This document shows positions 7,211 through 13,407 of a stretch of 23,499 nt of DNA, piece after piece. Numbering within the stretch: the stretch's first letter is position 1; every line of letters begins with the position of its first letter. The position numbers were made by a program, and so were the translations under genes. The stretch comes from Massilia sp. UBA2604 (lineage in GTDB: Bacteria > Pseudomonadota > Gammaproteobacteria > Burkholderiales > Burkholderiaceae_D). The stretch spans positions 4,122 to 27,620 of the forward strand of contig DDKG01000250.1 in NCBI GenBank assembly GCA_002339265.1, in the 5' to 3' direction. Under the pieces are notes generated by a model that was not told the origin of the DNA, did no database searches, and saw only the letters and a program-made list of their open reading frames with translations.

Positions 7211-7233
7211 AAAAACGCCGGCATTGCCGGCGT
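7211..7233 (-). terminator. Rho-independent terminator after porin
   Basis: On the minus strand ACGCCGGC, a 3-base loop and GCCGGCGT are followed by four T (plus coordinates 7215-7233, A-run 7211-7214). The 8-bp GC-rich stem is strong. It lies about 80 bases past the porin stop and upstream of the antitoxin, so it separates porin transcription from the toxin-antitoxin pair. Confidence 0.8.
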
Positions 7234-7310
7234 CAAATGTCCCCACGGACGCGGGAACCAGGAGGAAACCGTCGCACGCCACCGCAGGCGGCGTGCGCGG
7301 TCCTGCAAGC

Positions 7311-8339
7311 TTAGAACGAGTGACGCAGACCGACGGTGAACACCGACGGATCGGCGCCCAGCGCGGTGGCTGGCGGGGTCACGTTGTTCGACGAGGCGTT
7401 GATGCCGAACACGCCGCGGCTGTTGTTGCGCAGTTGGGCGTAGGTGGTGTAGATGTTGGTGCGCTTCGACAGCGAGTAGGTGTACGACACAGACACGGTG
7501 TTGCCCTTGGCATCGGTGTTGTCCAGCTTCTGCTGCTGGAAGTTCAGGAAGAACTTGTTCGCGCCGGCCGTGTACGAAGCGCCAATGTTGGCGTTGGTGT
7601 ATTCCGGGTTGACGGCGTTGCCGGCGCCTTCCAGCTCGGCCTTCATCCAGTTGCCCTTGATTTCGAACGCGCCGAAGTTGTAGCCGGCGCCGAACGCCAT
7701 TTCCTTGTCGTCGCCTTCGGTCAGGCGCTCGATGGTGTGGTAGCCGGCGCCCAGGTACAGGCCGCCGTTCTTGTATTCCAGCGATGCGCCCATCAGGTCG
7801 CCCGACGGATCGACGGTCGTTTCGCCGGTCGAGTAGGCGGCGTTGACGACGAAGCCCGACAGCGAGTTCGATTTGTAGTTGACCGAGTTCGCCAGGCGAC
7901 GGGTCAGGCGGCCGGTGCCGAAGGCCGACAGGTTCGAGCCATACAGGCCCTGGCCGTTGATGTCCGATGCGGCGGCGACGGCTGCGATCGGCGAGTACTC
8001 GCGGCCGACGGTCAGGGTGCCGAAGTTGCCTTGCAGGCCGACCACGGCGCGGCGGCCGAAGGTCTGCGAGTCGGTAGCGCCGGTGTCGAGCGACACGCCG
8101 GCTTCGATGTTGAACAGGGCTTTCAGGCCGTTGCCGAGATCTTCGGTACCGCGGAAGCCCAGGCGGCTGCTCGACTGGTTGCCCGAGCTGACGGTGGTGC
8201 GACGGTCTTGGCCCGGTGCATCGGTGTCTTCCAGGGCGATGGCCGCGTCCATCACGCCGTAGATCTGGACATTGGTCTGGGCTTGGGCGAACAGTGGCAG
8301 GGACGACAGCACAGCGGCGGCCAGGAACTTATACTTCAT
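7311..8339 (-). CDS. Gram-negative general porin (outer membrane beta-barrel)
   Basis: The product has 342 residues. A clear signal peptide (MKYKFLAAAVLSSLPLFAQA, cleaved before QTNVQIYG) leads into NVQIYGVMDAAIALED, the usual first strand of betaproteobacterial Porin_4/OmpC-like porins. Family marks are SRLGFRGTEDLGNGLKALFNIE, FGRRAVVGLQGNFGTLTVGREYSP (before the constriction loop), alternating strands, and the terminal FTVGLRHSF with the C-terminal Phe needed for outer membrane assembly. It likely forms a trimeric 16-strand pore for small solutes. ATG at 8339 has GGAG about ten bases upstream. It is monocistronic, with a terminator behind it. Confidence 0.93.
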   Translation of the reverse strand: MKYKFLAAAVLSSLPLFAQAQTNVQIYGVMDAAIALEDTDAPGQDRRTTVSSGNQSSSRLGFRGTEDLGNGLKALFNIEAGVSLDTGATDSQTFGRRAVVGLQGNFGTLTVGREYSPIAAVAAASDINGQGLYGSNLSAFGTGRLTRRLANSVNYKSNSLSGFVVNAAYSTGETTVDPSGDLMGASLEYKNGGLYLGAGYHTIERLTEGDDKEMAFGAGYNFGAFEIKGNWMKAELEGAGNAVNPEYTNANIGASYTAGANKFFLNFQQQKLDNTDAKGNTVSVSYTYSLSKRTNIYTTYAQLRNNSRGVFGINASSNNVTPPATALGADPSVFTVGLRHSF

Positions 8340-8502
8340 GAAGATCTCCAGTTTGGTTTCGAGAAGATGTTGAGTTAGCAAGTCAACTCAGATCGACAGC
8401 GATCTTATCGAGCCAATATGTCGAGTTCATGACATCCTGACTATGTTGTTTTTATGCAATAGCCCGAACAATATTCTTTACTTTACGCATCCGTAGAAAA
8501 CT

Positions 8503-9681
8503 TTAGACGACGTGTCCGCTCAGCGGCAGCACGATGTCGATGCGGGTGCCGGGCGGTTCGTCGCCGGCGATGGTGATGTCGCCGTGCATGGCCCAGACCC
8601 GCTCGCGCATGCCCACCAGGCCCAGCGACTCGGCCTTTTCCATGTCTTCGGCGCGGATGCCGCGGCCGTCGTCCTGGATCGTCACCAGCAGCTCGCCATT
8701 GGTGCGGGACAGGTTGAGCAGGACGCTCCGCGCCTGCGCATGGCGCGCGATATTGGTCAGCGCTTCCTGCACGATGCGGAACACCGCCGTGCTGGCGGCG
8801 TCGTCCAGGCGCAGCTCGGCTTCGTCGGCCAGCAGGGTGCAGGCGATGCCGTGGCGTTCGACGAATTCGTCGCGCAAGCCCTGCAGCGCGAAATACAGGC
8901 CGCCTTCGTCGAGGGCGCGCGGGCGCAGGTTGGTGGCGATCCGGCGCAGCGAGGTGATGGCGGTGAGGAGATTGCTTTCCATGCCGGCGATCAGGCGCAC
9001 GCTGGCGTCGGGCAGGTGGTCGACCCGGGTCAGCAGGGTCAGGTCCATGCGCAGCGAAGCCAACAGCTGGCCGAGGTCGTCGTGCAGCTCGCGCGCGATG
9101 TGGGTGCGTTCTTCTTCGCGGATGCTTTGCAGGGCCGAGGACAGCTGGCGCAGCTGGTCGTGCGAGCGCGCCAGCTTTTGCTGCACCAGGTGGCGCTCGG
9201 ACACGTCGCGCAGGATTACCGTAAACACGCGGCGGCCTTCGTGCTCGACGCTCGAGATCGAGCCCTCGACGGGAAACAGCTGGCCGCCGGCGCGGATCCC
9301 GGTCACGGCATAGTCGGTGGCGCGCCGGCCCGCGCGGCCGCCGCCGGCCGGGAAATAGTCGAGCGGGGTGCGTGCCTCGGGCGTGGGCGACTGGATGAAG
9401 CGCGACAGCCGCGCGCCCTGCATGACGTTCACGCTGGCATTGAACATCTGGGCCGCGGCCGGGTTGGCCAGCAGGATGGTGGTGTCCTCGTCGACCGACA
9501 GGATGGCGTCGCTGGCGCTGTGGACGATGCGGCGACTGTCGAAGCTGCGCGAATTGCGCTGCGGATTGCGGGCGCGGCGCAGGGCGGCGGCCATGCTGCC
9601 TGCGCAATAGCCGCCCAGGAAGCCGACCATCAGCACGGCCGGACCCGTGCGGCGACTGCGTGCCCTGCGCTGGGGTCTCAT
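8503..9681 (-). CDS. PAS / HisKA_3 sensor histidine kinase (NarL-type)
   Basis: The product has 392 residues. A short membrane segment (about 14-35, GPAVLMVGFLGGYCAGSM) is followed by a PAS domain (about 47-165, IVHSASDAILSVDEDTTILLANPAA), a linker helix, and a HisKA_3 dimerisation domain with the phospho-accepting His at 200 (IARELHDDLGQLLASL). The HATPase domain shows N (EALTNIARHA), G1 (DDGRGI) and G2 (GLVGMRERV) boxes. This kinase class normally pairs with LuxR/NarL-type response regulators. None is in the window; the adjacent regulator is LytTR-type with its own LytS-like kinase. The start at 9681 has no clear ribosome binding site, so the exact N-terminus is uncertain. Confidence 0.9.
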   Translation of the reverse strand: MRPQRRARSRRTGPAVLMVGFLGGYCAGSMAAALRRARNPQRNSRSFDSRRIVHSASDAILSVDEDTTILLANPAAAQMFNASVNVMQGARLSRFIQSPTPEARTPLDYFPAGGGRAGRRATDYAVTGIRAGGQLFPVEGSISSVEHEGRRVFTVILRDVSERHLVQQKLARSHDQLRQLSSALQSIREEERTHIARELHDDLGQLLASLRMDLTLLTRVDHLPDASVRLIAGMESNLLTAITSLRRIATNLRPRALDEGGLYFALQGLRDEFVERHGIACTLLADEAELRLDDAASTAVFRIVQEALTNIARHAQARSVLLNLSRTNGELLVTIQDDGRGIRAEDMEKAESLGLVGMRERVWAMHGDITIAGDEPPGTRIDIVLPLSGHVV

Positions 9682-9825
9682 GCGGGATACATATATATGG
9701 AGGGGAGGGCCGCGGACGCGGCCCGGGTCCTCTAGATTACGCGCAGGAAGGAGCGGGGGCGTTGAGGCGAGACAAGGCAGGTCAGACCGACAACCTGCCG
9801 GTGCTCTCCAGTCAGCCCAGAACCT

Positions 9826-9864
9826 GTCGTTCCCGCCAAGGCGCCCGGCGAGGGCGGGAACGAC
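9826..9864. repeat. Dispersed palindromic repeat (TTCCCGCC family)
   Basis: GTCGTTCCCGCC (9826-9837) and GGCGGGAACGAC (9853-9864) form a perfect 12-bp inverted repeat. The 15-base spacer AAGGCGCCCGGCGAG is the exact reverse complement of the spacer in the repeat at 13268-13282, so both belong to one family. It lies just downstream of the LytTR regulator stop and may limit read-through into the kinase gene. Confidence 0.8.
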
Positions 9865-9879
9865 GTGCGGGCGCCGGCT

Positions 9880-10647
9880 TCACATCTGCTTGAACAGGTG
9901 CAGGAAGCTGCGGCTGACTTCGAGTTTTTCCGGGCGGCCCTTGACCAGCACAAGGTGACGGCCGCGAATGTCGCGCGTCACGCCTTCGATCGCATTCACG
10001 TTGACCAGGGTCGCGCGGTGGATCTGCCAGAACAGCGAGGGATCGAGTTCCTCGGCCAGGTCGCGCACCGGCTTGCGGATCAGCGCTTCGAAGCCGGCCG
10101 TCTGCACCGCCGTGTATTTCTCGTCCGAGCGGAAGAACAGGATTTCCTCGACCGGGATCATGCGCAGGTCCTGGCCGATGCTGGCCTGGATCCATTGCAG
10201 GTGCTTTTGCTTCGGCGCGGCGATCTTCTCGGCCAGCTGGCTCAGCATGGCCGACACGCTGTCGTTGACGCCGGCGGCGGCTTGCGGCTTCTCCAGGCGT
10301 TCCTTGAGGCGGTCGACCGTGATCTTCAGGCGGTCCGGCTCGGTCGGCTTGAGAACGTAGTCGATGGCGCCGCGCTCGAAGGCTTCCACCGCGTATTGGT
10401 CATAGGCGGTGACGAACACGATCTGGCTGGCGTCGCCGATCTCGCGCGCCGCTTCCATGCCGGTCTTGCCCGGCATGCGGATGTCGAGGAAGGTCAGGTC
10501 GGGTTTCAGCTCGCCGACCAGTTGCACGGCTTCTTCGCCATTCTTCGCTTCGCCGACGATCTGCAGTTCGGGCCAGGCTTCCTGCAGGCGCATGCGCAGC
10601 TGGTCGCGCATCAGTCTTTCGTCATCGGCAATAATCGCGGTAGGCAT
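9880..10647 (-). CDS. LytTR-family response regulator (AlgR/LytR-like)
   Basis: The product has 255 residues. The receiver domain (about 1-120) has the acidic pair D8-D9, phospho-acceptor D55 (LTFLDIRMPG), T80 and K100 (DYVLKP). The C-terminal LytTR DNA-binding domain (about 150-255) carries the typical IPVEEILFFRSDEKYTAV and FWQIHRATLVNVNAIEGV stretches. It acts in the cytoplasm as a transcription factor binding tandem direct repeats; its targets are not known here. It follows the LytS-like kinase gene by 80 bases on the same strand, forming a clear cognate pair. A dispersed palindrome lies right after its stop. Confidence 0.93.
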   Translation of the reverse strand: MPTAIIADDERLMRDQLRMRLQEAWPELQIVGEAKNGEEAVQLVGELKPDLTFLDIRMPGKTGMEAAREIGDASQIVFVTAYDQYAVEAFERGAIDYVLKPTEPDRLKITVDRLKERLEKPQAAAGVNDSVSAMLSQLAEKIAAPKQKHLQWIQASIGQDLRMIPVEEILFFRSDEKYTAVQTAGFEALIRKPVRDLAEELDPSLFWQIHRATLVNVNAIEGVTRDIRGRHLVLVKGRPEKLEVSRSFLHLFKQM

Positions 10648-10727
10648 GGTGGTCTCGTTTCAGGTTTATTATGTAATGATTATTCAATGAAACCGGGCGT
10701 CAGGCAAGCCGGGCGGCCCGCCCGGGT

Positions 10728-12032
10728 TTACGCCTGTTTCGACAGCTGGTAGGGGACCTCGATCATCGCAACCACGCCGCTCGGGCTGTTGGCGCCGATG
10801 TGCAGGCGGGCGCCGTCGCCGTGCAGCAGCTTGAGGCGGTCGCGGATCGTCTGCAGGCCCAGGCCGGTGCCGTCGCTCGGCACCACGCCGAAGCCGACGC
10901 CGTCGTCGGTCACGGTCACGCGCAGCTTGCTGTCGGCCACCTCGGCCACGATGCGCAGGGTGCCGCCCTCGGGCTTGCATTCCAGGCCGTGCTTGATGGC
11001 GTTCTCGACCATCGATTGCAGCATCATCGGCGGGAAGGCCGCGCTGCGCAGGCCGTCGGGGATCTGCAGGTCGACCGTCAGGCGTTCTTCCATCCGCATC
11101 TTGAGCAGGGCAAGATAGGCGCTGACCATGTCCACTTCACGCCCCAGGCCGGTGAGCACGGCGTTGTCGCGCATCTGCGGCAGCACCGCCCGCAGGTACT
11201 GGATCAGGCTGCGCTGCATGGCCGAGGCGCGCGGCGGGTCGACCCGGATCAGGTGCTCGACCGAAGCCAGCGTGTTGAACAGAAAGTGCGGCTCGACCTG
11301 CGCCTGCATCATCTGCATCTTGGTTTCCGACAGCTGGCGCTGCATGGCTTCGCGCTCGGCGGCGGCGTTGGCGACTTGCGCCTCGGCGTCGGCGCGCTTC
11401 TTGCCGCCGACCAGGGCCTTGGTGCCGAACAGGGCGAGGAGCAACAGCAGCACGAAGTTCATGAACCAGGTCGAGGCCTGCTTGTGATAGCGCGACACCT
11501 TCTGTTCGGCGGCATCCTCGACTGCCGCTTCGATGGCGTTGGACAATTCTTCGCCGATCTGGGGCGGCAGCTCGATATGCACCGAATCGTCGCCCGGGTG
11601 GATATTGATGCCGCTGCCGCCGATGGCGGGCGGCTTCGGGGGCAGCGGCGGTGCGTCGGGCGCGCGCGGTTCGGCGGGGTCGGCAGGATCGGCCGGATCG
11701 GCCGGATCGGCCGGGGCTGCAGGTTCCGCCGGCTCGGCCGCGCCACTGCGCGCACGGGTGCGCGGATTGAAGCGGATGCCGCTTTCGTCGATCAGGATGC
11801 TGGCTTCGCTGCGGCGGCCGGCCTCGCGCTCGGCGCGCGCGATCTCTTCCTGGGCCGGGCCGTTGAACAGTTCTTCCTGCAGGATGCCGGCGGCGGTCAG
11901 GGTCAGGCAGGCGAACAGGAGGAACTTCCACCACGATAGCTGGGTGACCCAGGTCGCCACCGCGTCGAAGGCCCGGTAGAGCCAGGACAGGATGCCCGCC
12001 AAATACTGTTGTGTCGAACTGCGTGCTTGCAT
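10728..12032 (-). CDS. LytS-like sensor histidine kinase (His_kinase family)
   Basis: The product has 434 residues. Two membrane segments (about 34-50 and 198-215) bracket a periplasmic part with a low-complexity Pro-Ala-Asp stretch (about 101-130) and an acidic segment. A coiled coil (about 222-245) leads to the His_kinase domain with the phospho-accepting His at 249 (QVEPHFLFNTLASVEHLI). The HATPase domain has the N box VENAIKHGLE, DDGVGFG and GTGLGLQTIRDRL. This kinase class partners LytTR regulators, and the next gene is one. The start chosen is ATG at 12032; an in-frame TTG lies nine bases upstream. The stimulus is unknown. Confidence 0.92.
   Translation of the reverse strand: MQARSSTQQYLAGILSWLYRAFDAVATWVTQLSWWKFLLFACLTLTAAGILQEELFNGPAQEEIARAEREAGRRSEASILIDESGIRFNPRTRARSGAAEPAEPAAPADPADPADPADPAEPRAPDAPPLPPKPPAIGGSGINIHPGDDSVHIELPPQIGEELSNAIEAAVEDAAEQKVSRYHKQASTWFMNFVLLLLLALFGTKALVGGKKRADAEAQVANAAAEREAMQRQLSETKMQMMQAQVEPHFLFNTLASVEHLIRVDPPRASAMQRSLIQYLRAVLPQMRDNAVLTGLGREVDMVSAYLALLKMRMEERLTVDLQIPDGLRSAAFPPMMLQSMVENAIKHGLECKPEGGTLRIVAEVADSKLRVTVTDDGVGFGVVPSDGTGLGLQTIRDRLKLLHGDGARLHIGANSPSGVVAMIEVPYQLSKQA
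11686..11712. repeat. 9-bp tandem repeat coding for Asp-Pro-Ala units
   Basis: Three exact tandem copies of GGATCGGCC, with degenerate units on both sides, lie inside the kinase gene and encode the repeated PAD/ADP tripeptides of its periplasmic region. The repeat keeps the reading frame, so copy number could vary between strains without breaking the protein. Confidence 0.75.
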
Positions 12033-12205
12033 GGTCGTCAATCTTGTCTGTCCGCCATCGTCGACGGCACGTCGGCGATGGGGCGTTGGAATGATGCAAC
12101 TTTAACGCGCCGGACGCGTCAGGACCAGCCCCCTGCGACAGCCTGCAGGATTCGGGGAATGGACGGTGCGCATGCGCTCGAAATGATCGAACTCAACAGC
12201 TATTA

Positions 12206-12244
12206 ATTGGAAACATTGGAAGGTATGATGATCTTTCTCCAATG
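12206..12244. promoter_or_regulatory. ATTGGA repeats around a -10-like TATGAT
   Basis: In the 262-bp divergent gap between the LytS-like kinase and the DHH gene, ATTGGAA occurs twice in direct orientation 9 bases apart (12206-12212, 12215-12221). CATTGGA (12214-12220) is mirrored perfectly by TCCAATG (12238-12244). TATGAT (12224-12229) between the arms could be a -10 for the DHH gene, although no good -35 is seen. The layout fits an operator overlapping a promoter. Confidence 0.4.
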
Positions 12245-12294
12245 GCCGGGCCATGCCGGGACCAATCACAACCGACGACGAAAGGGTGTGCTAG

Positions 12295-13233
12295 ATGTCC
12301 GCTATTCCCAACAAATTCCGCCTTGTGACCCGCAGCGACTTCGACGGCCTCGTGTGCGCCGTGCTGCTCAGGCATCTCGAACTGATCGACGACATCCTGT
12401 TCGTCCACCCCAAGGACATGCAGGACGGCAAGATCGTGATCACCGCCCGCGACATCACGACCAATCTGCCCTACGTCGCCGGTGCCCACCTGGTGTTCGA
12501 CCACCACCTGTCGGAAACCATCCGCAATACCGGCCGCCGCGAGAATCACATCATCCACCCCGAAGCGCCGTCGGCGGCGCGCGTCGTGTACGACCATTAT
12601 GGCGGCGCGCGCACCTTCCCGGCGGCCTGGAACACCATGATGGCGGCGGTCGACAAGGGCGATTCGGCGCGTTTCACGCGCGAGGAAGTGCTCGATCCGC
12701 AGGGCTGGGACCTGCTCAACTTCCTGATGGATGCGCGCACCGGCTTGGGACGCTTCCACGATTTCCGCATCTCCAACTACCAGCTGATGATGGACCTGAT
12801 CGGCTACTCCGCCACCCTGGACGTCGAACAGCTGATGGCCTTGCCGGACGTCGTCGAGCGCAGCAACTTGTACCGCGAGCACAGCGAGCGCTGCAAGGAA
12901 CAGATCCGGCGCTGCGCGCGGGTCGAAGGCAACCTGGTGGTGCTCGACCTGCGTGAAGAGCCGGTGATCTATGCCGGCAACCGCTTCATCATCTACGCCC
13001 TGTTCCCCGAGACGAATATCTCGATCCACGTGCTGTGGGGCGTGAAGCAGCAGAACACCGTGTTCGCCACCGGCAAGTCGATCCTCAACCGCACCTCCAG
13101 GACGAATATCGGCGCGCTGATGCTGGAATACGGCGGGGGCGGGCACGAAAATGCGGGCACCTGCCAGGTGGAGAATGAAGTGGCCGAGGACGCGCTGGGG
13201 GCGTTGGTCAGGCGGATTACCAGCGAAGGGTAA
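12295..13233 (+). CDS. DHH/DHHA1-family phosphoesterase
   Basis: The product has 312 residues. The N-terminal DHH domain shows SDFDG (D15, D17, metal ligands) and the signature DHH itself at 69-71 (LVFDHHLSET). The C-terminal DHHA1 domain ends with the glycine-rich GGGGHENAGTCQV (about 278-290), which binds substrate. Related proteins are nano-RNases/pAp phosphatases and exopolyphosphatase-like enzymes; which reaction applies here cannot be read from sequence. It is cytoplasmic, with no signal peptide. ATG at 12295 has a purine-rich GAAAGGG about ten bases upstream. It is transcribed divergently from the LytS-like kinase and followed by a palindromic repeat pair. Confidence 0.85.
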   Translation: MSAIPNKFRLVTRSDFDGLVCAVLLRHLELIDDILFVHPKDMQDGKIVITARDITTNLPYVAGAHLVFDHHLSETIRNTGRRENHIIHPEAPSAARVVYDHYGGARTFPAAWNTMMAAVDKGDSARFTREEVLDPQGWDLLNFLMDARTGLGRFHDFRISNYQLMMDLIGYSATLDVEQLMALPDVVERSNLYREHSERCKEQIRRCARVEGNLVVLDLREEPVIYAGNRFIIYALFPETNISIHVLWGVKQQNTVFATGKSILNRTSRTNIGALMLEYGGGGHENAGTCQVENEVAEDALGALVRRITSEG

Positions 13234-13252
13234 AACGAAGCAGTACAGCAAA

Positions 13253-13374
13253 CACGTCATTCCCGCCCTCGCCGGGCGCCTTGGCGGGAATCCAAGTATG
13301 CCGGCGTCGCCACTGACGTTTGGGTTCAGGGATGCGCAACGGCCTTGGATTCCCGCCTGCGCGGGAATGACGTG
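13253..13374. repeat. Paired palindromic repeat (REP/BIME-like)
   Basis: Two TTCCCGCC-family hairpins face each other. CACGTCATTCCCGC (13253-13266) mirrors GCGGGAATGACGTG (13361-13374), and GGCGGGAATCCAAG (13283-13296) mirrors CTTGGATTCCCGCC (13344-13357), so the whole block is one large nested palindrome with a 47-base centre. It lies between the convergent DHH and GGDEF/EAL genes and may act as a bidirectional transcription end. A single copy lies at 9826-9864. Confidence 0.85.
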
Positions 13375-13407
13375 CTGAGGTCGCGGGTCGGTGTTCTGCC
13401 GCCCGAT

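Noticed and set aside
10709..10725. CCGGGCGG-C-CCGCCCGG palindrome as terminator of the LytS-like gene
   Set aside because: The one-base loop is too tight as written and no T-run follows on the minus strand.
11686..11712. CRISPR-like or noncoding repeat
   Set aside because: The units are only 9 bp, contiguous without spacers, and in frame within the kinase gene.
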